Source: Ruegeria sp. HKCCA6707
GTDB taxonomy: Bacteria > Pseudomonadota > Alphaproteobacteria > Rhodobacterales > Rhodobacteraceae
Assembly (NCBI RefSeq): GCF_013033515.1
Contig: NZ_WQEG01000001.1
Coordinates: forward strand, 558,001 to 622,000
Length of the DNA: 64,000 nt
Direction: 5' to 3'
Part shown: one piece after another, positions 52,853-61,933 of the stretch
Layout of the letters: each line of letters starts with the position of its first letter
Numbering within the stretch: the stretch's first letter is position 1
Notes under the pieces: model-generated
The model's input: only the letters and a program-made list of their open reading frames with translations
Told to the model about the DNA's origin: nothing
The model's database searches: none
Translations under genes and position numbers: made by a program

Positions 52853-53962
52853 TCAGCCCCCGTCCAACACCGTATTGAAAGTGCCCGGCAAAGTGACCTC
52901 AAGCAGTTCAAGATCTTCCGTGGCATCCGTAAGACGGGTGCGCATGGCCGGTGGGATGACAAAAGCATCCCCTTGTTCCAGCCGGAACGGTTCCCGTCCC
53001 TCACCTTCCAATGTGACCTGACCGTCCATCACAAAGGAAAAGTGGATATCGGTGTCATGGGTCGCCCATTGCGGCTGCCCCTGCCCTTTGCGTACCACCT
53101 GAACCCCGGCCACGCCTTTGGTGTTCTCCGCAATCGTGGTGTCGCGGCAAACATAACCCGGCAGACGAAACGGACCCCACTCGGCACCTTCGGCCTGATT
53201 GAACACAAATTTCTGCCCCTGCCATTCCCGGTCGGGCCGCAGATGCGGCGTTGGCAAGGTCATGTCGTGATCGATCTCCGTGACATGTTCGGCAGGAACC
53301 CCGATTTCGATCACTTGCACATTGTCCGAGGCTTCCAGCACGCGATGCCGGATCTCGGGCGGCTGGATAAAGCAATCTCCTGCGGTCAGACGCATCTTGT
53401 CGCCCTGATCCTCATAGACCACGTCGACCCAGCCATGGATGCAAAAGATGAGCTGAAAGCCCACCTTGTGGAAATGCACCATATCCGGCACCGGGCCACC
53501 GTCCGGGATGCGGATATGGCTGGCAATGATCGAGCCGCCCAACCGGTCGGGCACAAGATCGCGGTAGTGCATCCCCGCCCGCCCGATAATCCAGGGCGCC
53601 TGGTCTTTCAGCCTGCGCACCACAAAGGAATGCACCGTTTCAGGCATGACCATGGGCGGGTTCAGCTCATCGATCTCGATCCGCGTGCCGTTTGGGGCCA
53701 CCAAAACGCGCGGACCATCAGCAAAGCCTTGAGGATCATCGGTCAGGATGCGCAACGTGCCGGGGTTTTCAGGCGCATCCTTTTCGATCCGAATGCGCAA
53801 CCCGTGGCCCGAAAAGACCGCGACCCGAGGATCGTCCGCCGGATAGATCATATCCATGCGCAGACCCAGAACCTTGGTATAGAATGGAATGTCGTCCCGC
53901 AGTTCTTGCGTGGGCAAACGAATTTCAGCGCGTGTTTCGGCCTGTTGGGAGGGGCGTGTCAT
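52853..53962 (-). CDS. VOC (glyoxalase-like) domain fused to two cupin domains
   Basis: A 369-residue protein. The first ~95 residues look like a half VOC/glyoxalase domain (EIRLPTQELRDDIPFYTKVLG, RVAVFSGHGLRIRI). A first cupin follows at about 160-240 (MVHFHKVGFQLIFCIHGWVDVVYED in parts; LTAGDCFIQPPEIRHRV), and a second at about 280-365 (WATHDTDIHFSFVMDGQVTL; LEQGDAFVIPPAM). The first cupin has His residues fit for metal binding. The function is unknown. The start at 53962 overlaps the upstream membrane gene by 38 bp, so the two may be co-translated. Confidence 0.78.
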   Translation of the reverse strand: MTRPSQQAETRAEIRLPTQELRDDIPFYTKVLGLRMDMIYPADDPRVAVFSGHGLRIRIEKDAPENPGTLRILTDDPQGFADGPRVLVAPNGTRIEIDELNPPMVMPETVHSFVVRRLKDQAPWIIGRAGMHYRDLVPDRLGGSIIASHIRIPDGGPVPDMVHFHKVGFQLIFCIHGWVDVVYEDQGDKMRLTAGDCFIQPPEIRHRVLEASDNVQVIEIGVPAEHVTEIDHDMTLPTPHLRPDREWQGQKFVFNQAEGAEWGPFRLPGYVCRDTTIAENTKGVAGVQVVRKGQGQPQWATHDTDIHFSFVMDGQVTLEGEGREPFRLEQGDAFVIPPAMRTRLTDATEDLELLEVTLPGTFNTVLDGG

Positions 53963-54629
53963 TCAAGGTCTCTTCGGTTTGACGTTTCGGCCATCCGATC
54001 AGAACCGAAGCCAAAAGGCCAATCGAAAAGAACATCTCAAGCGTTTCTTCCAGAACAAACAGACGGGTCATCGCTGTTACAGACAGAGACGCGCCATATG
54101 CGCCACTGATTTCTTCCAGAACCTGCGCGATCACGGCCATCAGCCCTGCCAATACAAACACGATCAGAAAAGGCGCCCTTGCTTTGATCGCTTTCCAAGC
54201 GGTCGGAACACCGTGCAAAACCAGACCATAGAGCACAACGAGCAGCAAAACGACGCGCACGACGGTCAGGTCAAGCGCCCAGTCCAACCCGCTCAAAATC
54301 GCAAACGGCATGCTGTCGGGCGCGTAGACGTCGGCTTCTAGCTCGCGCTCGGCCAATAAGAAACAGACCACACCCAGATAGAGACGCTTGAGGCCCGGAT
54401 ACCGCACCAACGCGACGATACCGGCTGTAAACAACGCAGCAGCCGAAATCGTTTCGAGCAATCCGCCTTCCTGGCTGAGCGGAACGATGCGCATCGGCCA
54501 AAGAACTTCGATGGCCAACAAAGCAACAGCAACAAGCAGCGCAACCCAATACCACAAGTGGTTTTCTGGTCTTACGACGGCATCGGGCCAAGCGACTGTC
54601 TTGTCCGGGTTTTCTTCTTGCTGACTCAT
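53925..54629 (-). CDS. Polytopic membrane protein of unknown function
   Basis: A 234-residue protein with about six hydrophobic helices. I do not recognise the family. Notable are acidic residues next to membrane segments: CFLLAERELEADVY after the third helix and LFVLEETLEMFFSIGLL in the last. Their placement suggests a metal- or proton-linked site. The N terminus is hydrophilic (MSQQEENPDKTVAWPDAVV). It is divergent from maeB, with 184 bp between starts, and is probably co-transcribed with the VOC/bicupin gene. Confidence 0.7.
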   Translation of the reverse strand: MSQQEENPDKTVAWPDAVVRPENHLWYWVALLVAVALLAIEVLWPMRIVPLSQEGGLLETISAAALFTAGIVALVRYPGLKRLYLGVVCFLLAERELEADVYAPDSMPFAILSGLDWALDLTVVRVVLLLVVLYGLVLHGVPTAWKAIKARAPFLIVFVLAGLMAVIAQVLEEISGAYGASLSVTAMTRLFVLEETLEMFFSIGLLASVLIGWPKRQTEETLNDTPLPTGRNTR

Positions 54630-54813
54630 CTTTTGTAGACTTGCTGCTCGATTTTCTTGGTCGAAGATCGCGAGAATGTAAAAGTTTTGTGAAAATATTC
54701 AATGCAAGATTCCAAACCGACGGGCCGCTGTTCATGCGGAACGTAACGTCATGGCCAAAGCCGAAAAAAAGGATTACCCCTAAACCAGTTTTGGAGAGGG
54801 AGCTGAATCGCCT

Positions 54814-57087
54814 ATGTCGGACACGTCAAACCTGCGGCAGGCCGCACTTGATTATCACGCTCATCCAAAACCCGGTAAGCTTGAAATTCGCGCCACGAAA
54901 CCAATGGCCAATGGGCGCGACCTTGCGCGCGCTTATTCTCCGGGTGTGGCCGAAGCCAGCCTTGAGATTAAAGCCGACGCCTCGAACGCCGAGCTTTACA
55001 CCGCGCGCGGTAACCTTGTGGCCGTGGTTTCGAACGGGACCGCGGTTCTGGGCTTGGGCAATATCGGTGCGCTGGCCTCAAAACCAGTGATGGAAGGCAA
55101 GGCCGTCCTGTTCAAGAAATTTGCAGGCATTGACTGTTTTGACATCGAAGTCGATCAGCCCGACCCGGAAAAACTGGCCGATATCGTCTGCGCGCTGGAG
55201 CCGACCTTTGGTGCGGTCAACCTTGAAGACATCAAGGCACCCGATTGTTTTATAGTGGAAAAACTCTGTCGCGAACGGATGAACATTCCGGTGTTCCACG
55301 ACGATCAACACGGCACGGCCATTGTCGTGGGGGCTGCGGCCAAGAACGCGCTGCATGTGGCCGGCAAGGCGTTTGAGGACATCAAAGTTGTCTCGACCGG
55401 TGGTGGCGCGGCGGGGATCGCGTGCTTGAACATGCTGGTCAAGCTGGGGGTAAAGCGCGAGAATATCTGGCTCTGTGACATCCACGGACTGGTTTATGAA
55501 GGCCGTGCCGAAGACATGAACCCGCATAAGGACCAGTTCGCGCAGACATCTGATTTGCGCACGCTGGATGACGTGATCGGGGATGCAGACCTGTTTCTGG
55601 GACTGAGCGGGCCAAATGTCCTGAAGCCCGAGATGGTGCAGAAAATGGCCGAGCGACCGATCATTTTCGCGCTGGCCAACCCCACGCCCGAGATCCTGCC
55701 GGAAGACGCCCGCGCGGTTGCGCCTGACGCGATCATCGCCACCGGGCGCAGCGATTTTCCCAATCAGGTCAACAACGTATTGTGCTTTCCTTTTATCTTT
55801 CGCGGGGCGCTGGATGTAGGCGCGACCGAGATCAATGACGCGATGGAGATCGCTTGTGTTGACGGCATCGCCGAAATGGCGCGCGCAACAACCAGCGCCG
55901 AAGCTGCCGCAGCCTATAAAGGTGAGCAGCTGACCTTCGGGCCCGAATACCTGATCCCCAAGCCCTTTGATCCGCGCCTTGTTGGCGTTGTGTCATCCTC
56001 GGTGGCCAAAGCCGCGATGGAAAGCGGAGTGGCCAAGCGCCCGATTGACGACCTTGAGGCTTACAAAGAAAAGCTGAACCAGACGGTATTCAAGTCCGCC
56101 CTACTGATGCGCCCTGTGTTTGAGGCTGCCGCCAATGCCTCGCGCCGGATTGTCTTTGCCGAGGGCGAGGACGAACGCGTTCTGCGCGCCGCTCAGGCGA
56201 TTTTGGAAGAAACGACCGAAACGCCCATTCTGATCGGCCGCCCTGATGTAATCGACGCGCGGTGTGAACGGTTGGGCCTGACGGTCAGGCCCGGTCAGGA
56301 CTTTCAGATCGTTAACCCGGAAAATGACCCGCGTTATTATGATTACTGGAACTCCTACCACCAGATCATGCAGCGCCGGGGTGTCACTCCGGATTTGGCC
56401 AAGGCCATCATGCGTACGAATACAACCGCCATAGGCGCCATCATGGTGCATCGCGGCGAGGCTGACAGCCTGATCTGCGGCACCTTTGGCGAATACCGCT
56501 GGCATCTGGACTATGTTGAACAGGTTCTGGACGAAGATGATCTGCGGCCCCACGGCGCGCTGTCGTTGATGATCCTCGAAGATGGCCCTCTCTTCATCGC
56601 GGATACGCACGTGCGGCAGTTGCCCTCGCCCGAGGAACTGGCCGAGACCACAATCGGCGCAGCCCGCCACGTGCGCCGGTTCGGGCTGGAACCCAAGATC
56701 GCCTTTTGCTCGCAATCTCAATTCGGCAATCAGGCCGAAGGCTCGGGCAAGCGGTTGCGGGCCGCGCTTAAGATCCTGGATTCGGAACCAAGGGACTTCA
56801 CGTACGAGGGCGAAATGAACCTGGATGTGGCCCTTGACCCGGAACTGCGTGCACGGATTTTCCCAAATTCGCGTCTTGAAGGGCCCGCCAATGTGTTGAT
56901 CTTCGCCCATGCGGACGCCGCCAGCGGTGTGCGCAATATCCTGAAGATGAAGGCCAACGGGCTTGAGGTTGGACCGATCCTGATGGGCATGGGGAACAAA
57001 GCCCATATCGTAACACCTTCGATCACCGCACGCGGATTGTTGAACATGGCGGCCATCGCGGGAACGCCAGTGGACCACTACGGGTAG
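54814..57087 (+). CDS. maeB: NADP-dependent malic enzyme with phosphotransacetylase-like domain
   Basis: MaeB oxidatively decarboxylates malate to pyruvate. The 757 residues match the usual length of the hybrid form. The malic-enzyme half has [18 protein letters not shown] (quoted in part), [32 protein letters not shown], and the nucleotide-binding [15 protein letters not shown]. The C-terminal ~320 residues resemble phosphate acetyltransferase ([16 protein letters not shown], and [17 protein letters not shown]) and usually act as a regulatory, acetyl-CoA-responsive domain. A GGAGAGGGAG leader precedes the ATG. No hairpin terminator is seen after the stop. Confidence 0.96.
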   Translation: MSDTSNLRQAALDYHAHPKPGKLEIRATKPMANGRDLARAYSPGVAEASLEIKADASNAELYTARGNLVAVVSNGTAVLGLGNIGALASKPVMEGKAVLFKKFAGIDCFDIEVDQPDPEKLADIVCALEPTFGAVNLEDIKAPDCFIVEKLCRERMNIPVFHDDQHGTAIVVGAAAKNALHVAGKAFEDIKVVSTGGGAAGIACLNMLVKLGVKRENIWLCDIHGLVYEGRAEDMNPHKDQFAQTSDLRTLDDVIGDADLFLGLSGPNVLKPEMVQKMAERPIIFALANPTPEILPEDARAVAPDAIIATGRSDFPNQVNNVLCFPFIFRGALDVGATEINDAMEIACVDGIAEMARATTSAEAAAAYKGEQLTFGPEYLIPKPFDPRLVGVVSSSVAKAAMESGVAKRPIDDLEAYKEKLNQTVFKSALLMRPVFEAAANASRRIVFAEGEDERVLRAAQAILEETTETPILIGRPDVIDARCERLGLTVRPGQDFQIVNPENDPRYYDYWNSYHQIMQRRGVTPDLAKAIMRTNTTAIGAIMVHRGEADSLICGTFGEYRWHLDYVEQVLDEDDLRPHGALSLMILEDGPLFIADTHVRQLPSPEELAETTIGAARHVRRFGLEPKIAFCSQSQFGNQAEGSGKRLRAALKILDSEPRDFTYEGEMNLDVALDPELRARIFPNSRLEGPANVLIFAHADAASGVRNILKMKANGLEVGPILMGMGNKAHIVTPSITARGLLNMAAIAGTPVDHYG

Positions 57088-57115
57088 GTATTTATCCAAG
57101 TCTGATTCTGATAGC

Positions 57116-57243
57116 GCAAACCGTTTGCAGATCGAAATTTGCAGTTTTGCAATACTCGGAAGATCATGTGAAAATCGGCTTGCATATTCTTGGGTTTGCA
57201 AAAATTTGCAGGTGATTTTAGCGGCATCTGCAAATTTTTTGCG
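57116..57243. promoter_or_regulatory. TTTGCAA repeat cluster before prpE (ScfR/PccR-type operator)
   Basis: In 128 bp there are at least six TTTGC half-sites: GCAAACCGTTTGC (57116-57128), TTTGCAG (57138-57144), TTTGCAA (57146-57152), TTTGCAAA (57195-57202), TTTGCAGG (57205-57212) and TGCAAATTTTTTGCG (57229-57243). The short-chain fatty acyl-CoA regulators (PccR, RamB) bind TTTGCAAA pairs as I recall. The downstream propionyl-CoA synthetase makes this the natural reading. Confidence 0.75.
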
Positions 57244-57332
57244 ATAAACTGCCGCGCCGTTATTCGAGCCGCTTGTTCGATGCAATGCTGATCCGTAACA
57301 CGGTATCACAGGTTTATGGAGAGGAGGACGCC

Positions 57333-59222
57333 GTGGCCTATCAGGAGGTATATGACAGCTGGAAAAGCGACCCCGAGGGGTTCTGGATGGATGCCGCCAA
57401 GGGGATCGATTGGGTCCGCCCTCCGAGCAAGGCCTTGTTTGCGGAGAACGCCCCCCTCTACGAATGGTTCAGCGACGCGCGGGTGAACACCTGTTGGAAC
57501 GCGGTGGACCGTCATGTCGAAAATGGCCGGGGTGAACAAACCGCCATCATCTACGACAGCCCAATCACCCAGACCAAGCGCGAAATCTCCTATGTCGAGC
57601 TGCGCAACCGCGTCGCCAACCTTGCTGGCGCGCTCCGGGCCAAAGGGGTTGAGAAAGGGGACCGGGTCATCATCTACATGCCGATGATCCCCGAAGCACT
57701 TGAGGCGATGCTGGCCTGTGCTCGCCTGGGTGCTGTGCACTCGGTGGTGTTCGGCGGCTTTGCCAGCAACGAATTGGCAGTGCGCATCGATGATGCCAAA
57801 CCCAAGGCAATCATCGCAGCCTCTTGCGGGCTGGAACCCGGTCGTGTGGTGCATTACAAACCTCTGCTGGACGGCGCGATTGAGCTGGCCGACCACAAGC
57901 CCGATTTCTGCGTCATCTTTCAACGCGAACAGGAAGTGGCCGAACTGATCGAGGGGCGCGATGTCAATTGGCACGGGTTTCAATATGGTGTTGAACCCGC
58001 CGAATGCGTGCCGGTCGACGGCAATGACCCGGCCTATATCCTCTATACTTCTGGAACGACGGGCGCGCCGAAAGGCGTTGTGCGCCCAACCGCAGGCCAT
58101 CTGGTGGCGCTGAACTGGACGATGAAAAACCTCTATGATGTCGATCCCGGCGATGTGTTCTGGGCGGCCTCAGATGTGGGCTGGGTCGTCGGACATTCCT
58201 ATATCTGCTACGCACCGCTAATCCACGGCAACACCACCATCGTGTTCGAAGGCAAACCTGTCGGCACACCGGATGCGGGCACGTTCTGGCGGGTGATCTC
58301 AGAACATAAGGTCAAAAGCTTCTTCACCGCACCCACCGCAATCCGCGCCGTCAAACGCGAAGACCCCAAGGGTGAGCTGATGGCCAATTACGACCTGTCG
58401 AACCTGCGTGCCCTGTTTCTTGCCGGAGAACGCGCAGATCCCGACACGATCACCTGGGCGCAGGATGCGCTGAACGTGCCGGTGATCGACCATTGGTGGC
58501 AAACCGAAACCGGCTGGGCCATTGCAGGCAACCCGCTGGGGATCGAGGAATTGCCGATCAAACTGGGCTCGCCCGCCAAACCGATGCCGGGCTATGATGT
58601 GCAAATCCTCGACGAAGGCGGACACCCGATGAAAGCCGGAGAGTTGGGCGCAATTGCTGTCAAGCTGCCCCTGCCCCCCGGTACATTGCCGACGCTTTGG
58701 AATGCCGAGGCGCGGTTCAAGACCTCATACCTGGATCATTTCCCCGGCTATTACGAAACCGGTGACGCGGGCATGATCGACGAGGACGGATACCTTTATA
58801 TCATGGCGCGTACTGATGACGTGATCAACGTGGCAGGCCATCGCCTGTCCACGGGCGGCATGGAGGAAGTTCTGGCCGCCCACCCGGACGTGGCCGAATG
58901 CGCCGTGATCGGGGTGTCGGACCAGTTGAAGGGCCAGATGCCGGTTGGCTTTCTGTGCCTGAATACTGGCTCGGATCGCGGTCACGATGACGTGGTGCAA
59001 GAGGTGGTCACCATGGTGCGGGACAAGATCGGGCCGGTGGCGGCCTTTAAAAAGGCCGTGGTTGTGGCGCGATTGCCCAAGACACGTTCAGGCAAGATCC
59101 TGCGTGGAACGATGGTGTCGATTGCGGATGGGCAGGACTATAAGATGCCCGCGACCATCGACGATCCGGCCATCCTGGACGAGATCACGGACGCATTGAA
59201 AACCATCGGCTACGCCAAATAA
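57333..59222 (+). CDS. prpE: Propionate-CoA ligase
   Basis: PrpE activates propionate to propionyl-CoA via an acyl-AMP. The 629-residue protein has the AMP-binding core ILYTSGTTGAPKGVVRPT, WAASDVGWVVGHSYICYAPL, WWQTETGWAIAGNP and YYETGDAGMIDEDGYLYIMAR (in parts). The acetylatable Lys falls in PKTRSGKILRG near the C terminus. I chose GTG at 57333 because GAGGAGGA lies ideally upstream and the family's AYQEVYDSW start follows. A TTG further upstream (57273) would place translated sequence across the leader. The promoter region carries the TTTGC cluster. Confidence 0.94.
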   Translation: MAYQEVYDSWKSDPEGFWMDAAKGIDWVRPPSKALFAENAPLYEWFSDARVNTCWNAVDRHVENGRGEQTAIIYDSPITQTKREISYVELRNRVANLAGALRAKGVEKGDRVIIYMPMIPEALEAMLACARLGAVHSVVFGGFASNELAVRIDDAKPKAIIAASCGLEPGRVVHYKPLLDGAIELADHKPDFCVIFQREQEVAELIEGRDVNWHGFQYGVEPAECVPVDGNDPAYILYTSGTTGAPKGVVRPTAGHLVALNWTMKNLYDVDPGDVFWAASDVGWVVGHSYICYAPLIHGNTTIVFEGKPVGTPDAGTFWRVISEHKVKSFFTAPTAIRAVKREDPKGELMANYDLSNLRALFLAGERADPDTITWAQDALNVPVIDHWWQTETGWAIAGNPLGIEELPIKLGSPAKPMPGYDVQILDEGGHPMKAGELGAIAVKLPLPPGTLPTLWNAEARFKTSYLDHFPGYYETGDAGMIDEDGYLYIMARTDDVINVAGHRLSTGGMEEVLAAHPDVAECAVIGVSDQLKGQMPVGFLCLNTGSDRGHDDVVQEVVTMVRDKIGPVAAFKKAVVVARLPKTRSGKILRGTMVSIADGQDYKMPATIDDPAILDEITDALKTIGYAK

Positions 59223-59305
59223 CCGCCGCGTCGGCGACGGCGCGCGCTGTTTTGCTTGCAAGTGTTTAAGCGGCCCTTACTGTCGAGCACAGACAGCGAG
59301 GGCCC

Positions 59306-60742
59306 ATGACAAAAACCGAACTCTGGCGTTTGAGCGCCACCGAATTGGCAGCGCAAACGACGCGCGGTGATATCCGCGCCGAGGACGCCGTTCAAAGCGC
59401 GCTGGACCGGATGCAGCAGGTCAATCCGACGCTAAATGCCGTGGTCGAGGACCTGGGCGTCGAAGCCCTGCAACGCGCCCGCGACCTTGACCGAGCCCGC
59501 GACGCGGGCGCGCCGGTTGGTCCGCTGCATGGTGTGCCGGTGACCATAAAGATCAATGTCGACCAAAAAGGGCATGCCACCTCGAACGGGGTTGTTGCTC
59601 TGAAGGATGTGATCGCACCCGATGACGCTCCGGTCGTCAGCAATTTGCAAAAGGCAGGCGCGATTGTAATCGGACGAACCAATACGCCCGAGTTTTCTTT
59701 CCGTGCCGACACCGACAACCCGCTGCACGGGCGCACGCATAACCCTTGGGGCAAACATATCTCACCCGGCGGATCCTCTGGCGGCGCCGGAGCTGCGGTC
59801 ATGGCCGGGGTCGGTGCCCTGGCCCACGGCAATGACATAGGCGGCAGCCTGCGGTTTCCGGCGGCGGCCAACGGTGCGGTGACGGTCAAGCCCGGCCTGG
59901 GTCGTGTGCCCGCCTGGAACCCCAGTCAAACGGTAGAACGCGGGATGCTGGCGCAGTCCATGTCCGTCCAGGGCCTGCTGACACGCTCTGCCGCCGATTT
60001 GCACCTGTCCATGCCCAGCCTGATCGCATCCGACCCGCGTGACCCGTTTCACGTACCCCTGCCCTGGCGCGGTGAGGCGATGGATGGCCCCACCAAGGTT
60101 GCGTTCACCAAGAACACCTTTGGCTATGCTCTGCATGATGAGGTCGACAAGGCGCTGGATACTGCGCGCGATGCCTTGATGGACGCGGGATATGACGTGC
60201 ACGAGGTTGAGCCGCCAGATGTGTTCGAATGTGGGCGTGCTGGGTATCGCGCCTTGATGGGTGAAGTTCTGACCCTGCTGAAATCCGATATTGAGGCCGC
60301 AGGGTCGCAAACCATACGCGACATCTTTGACGTCTACTTTCAGGAGTTTCCGCCGATTGTAGAAACCGAACTGTTGCAGATGATGGCAAAGCGTTCGCAT
60401 TACGCGCGGGAATGGTCCCTGTTTCTTCAAGACTACCCGCTGGTCCTGTCCCCGTTCCTGCCACAACCCTTCTTTGGCCCCGACCGAGACACAGAAGGTG
60501 CCGAAGGCGTGCATGAGGTTCTGGGCTGCGCGGTCTATTCCTATTCAATGAACTTTCTGGGATTGCCCGCCGCCAGCGTTCCGTCGCGGCTGGCGATGCT
60601 GCCCAAGGGGCCACAGCCGATTAATGTTCAGATCGCCGCCCGGCGGTGGCGCGAAGACCTTGCGGTGGACGCAGCCCAAGCCATCGAAGACCGTGTTGGG
60701 CAAATGGCTCCGATCCTCTGGGAAAAGCTAGAGACAGGCTGA
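59306..60742 (+). CDS. Amidase (amidase-signature family)
   Basis: A 478-residue amidase-signature hydrolase. The Ser-cisSer-Lys triad is visible: Lys in VPVTIKINVDQKG, cis-Ser in SPGGSSGGAGAAVMAGVGAL (in part), and the nucleophile in GNDIGGSLRFPAA. It has the size and N terminus of GatA-like enzymes, but no gatB/gatC neighbours, so a metabolic amidase is more likely. The substrate is unknown. It begins 83 bp after prpE and ends before a hairpin terminator. Confidence 0.9.
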   Translation: MTKTELWRLSATELAAQTTRGDIRAEDAVQSALDRMQQVNPTLNAVVEDLGVEALQRARDLDRARDAGAPVGPLHGVPVTIKINVDQKGHATSNGVVALKDVIAPDDAPVVSNLQKAGAIVIGRTNTPEFSFRADTDNPLHGRTHNPWGKHISPGGSSGGAGAAVMAGVGALAHGNDIGGSLRFPAAANGAVTVKPGLGRVPAWNPSQTVERGMLAQSMSVQGLLTRSAADLHLSMPSLIASDPRDPFHVPLPWRGEAMDGPTKVAFTKNTFGYALHDEVDKALDTARDALMDAGYDVHEVEPPDVFECGRAGYRALMGEVLTLLKSDIEAAGSQTIRDIFDVYFQEFPPIVETELLQMMAKRSHYAREWSLFLQDYPLVLSPFLPQPFFGPDRDTEGAEGVHEVLGCAVYSYSMNFLGLPAASVPSRLAMLPKGPQPINVQIAARRWREDLAVDAAQAIEDRVGQMAPILWEKLETG

Positions 60743-60761
60743 GTTCGCCCCAAATGAAATT

Positions 60762-60787
60762 GACCCCGGGTTATTGTGCCCGGGGTC
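60762..60787 (+). terminator. Hairpin terminator after the amidase gene
   Basis: A perfect 9-bp stem GACCCCGGG/CCCGGGGTC with an 8-base loop starts 20 bp past the amidase stop. A modest T-tract (CGCTTTCT) follows. Confidence 0.75.
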
Positions 60788-60951
60788 CGCTTTCTAAAAT
60801 AAACCCAGAGATCAAAAGACAAGCGTGGCACCACCCACACAAGCCCGCGCTAAAACTGCGCTAAGGATCTTTACACCGTTAGATGGCCACTCACTTCCAC
60901 CTTGGCGTTTTCTCCGGGCAAGTTCACACTACCAAAAGGTGAAATCGCTGA

Positions 60952-60969
60952 ATGTGAACTGGTTCACAT
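60952..60969. repeat. Inverted repeat ATGTGAAC-TG-GTTCACAT
   Basis: A perfect 8-bp inverted repeat around TG sits in the 259-bp gap between the convergent amidase and nadK genes. An additional GTTCACA half-site lies at 60922-60928, and TGAAATCGC occurs on either side (60940-60948, 60978-60986). It looks like an operator rather than a terminator, though no promoter is expected here. The rest of the gap holds the amidase terminator and nothing else I can identify. Confidence 0.5.
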
Positions 60970-61001
60970 AAGAAAAATGAAATCGCCAGATGTCTGAAAA
61001 A

Positions 61002-61763
61002 TCAGGTGAATTGTTCCGAGATTAGACGCTCTTCCAGCCCATGGCCGGGATCAAACAGGATTCGATGCCGGATCGAAGGCTCGGACCGGATCTCGACCCA
61101 ATCGATATCGGGGCATGAGTTCGAATCGGCATCTGCCATCACCGGGCGCTTGGCGGCATCCAGGACGTCGAACCGTACTTTGGCGGTGTTTGGCAGCAAA
61201 GCACCGCGCCATCGACGCGGGCGGAAGGCCGCGATAGCTGTCAGCGCCAATACGTCAGAGCCAATCGGCAGAATTGGCCCGTGGGCGGAATAGTTATAGG
61301 CGGTCGAGCCTGCGGGCGTTGACAACAGCGCACCATCACAAACCAACTCGGGCAGACGCTCGCGCCCGTCCACGGTGATTTTCAAACGCGCGGCCTGAGG
61401 CCCTGCCCGCAGCAACGAGACCTCGTTGATCGCCAAAGCCTCATGCAGTTGGCCGGATTGGTCCATCGCCTTCATATGCAACGGGTTGATGACCTCTTCC
61501 TCGGCCTCGGCAAGCCGGGCCATCAGGTCAGTTTCCGCATACTCGTTCATCAGAAATCCGATTGTGCCGCGGTTCATCCCATATACAGGTACATCCAGAT
61601 GCTGGGTGCTGTGCAGCGTCCTGAGCATGAAACCGTCGCCACCCAGTGCGACCACCACATCCGCATCGCGGGGCGCTGCGTTCCCGTGGCGTTTGACCAG
61701 CACTTCGCGCGCGGATTGGGCGACATCGATGTCACTGGCCAGGAAAGCGATTCGTTTGGTCAT
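61002..61763 (-). CDS. nadK: NAD kinase
   Basis: NadK phosphorylates NAD to NADP. The 253-residue protein has the ATP/NAD-kinase signature VVALGGDGFMLRTLH, GMNRGTIGFLMNEY, LAINEVSLLR, and the glycine-rich TPAGSTAYNYSAHGP. I chose the ATG at 61763, giving the length usual for alphaproteobacterial NadK. An extension to 61850 is in frame but has no recognisable sequence. It is divergent from glyA, 170 bp away. Confidence 0.94.
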   Translation of the reverse strand: MTKRIAFLASDIDVAQSAREVLVKRHGNAAPRDADVVVALGGDGFMLRTLHSTQHLDVPVYGMNRGTIGFLMNEYAETDLMARLAEAEEEVINPLHMKAMDQSGQLHEALAINEVSLLRAGPQAARLKITVDGRERLPELVCDGALLSTPAGSTAYNYSAHGPILPIGSDVLALTAIAAFRPRRWRGALLPNTAKVRFDVLDAAKRPVMADADSNSCPDIDWVEIRSEPSIRHRILFDPGHGLEERLISEQFT

Positions 61764-61883
61764 CTTGGGTGGTTTCCAGTGCTGCACATTTGGTTCCGAA
61801 ACAAACACACCTTTCCGCATTAGGCCAGCATTGACGCCCTCACGGGCCAATAAGTCGCTTTACAGGCTTTTTCCCCCGGACTG

Positions 61884-61897
61884 TTTCCTATAGGAAA
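61884..61897. promoter_or_regulatory. Perfect 14-bp palindrome between nadK and glyA
   Basis: TTTCCTATAGGAAA lies 37 bp before the glyA ATG and 120 bp before the nadK ATG. A perfect palindrome so close to a start codon suggests a repressor site. I cannot name the regulator. Confidence 0.5.
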
Positions 61898-61933
61898 TCC
61901 GTCAAAGACTCACCTCAGCCATGTGGAGCCCTT

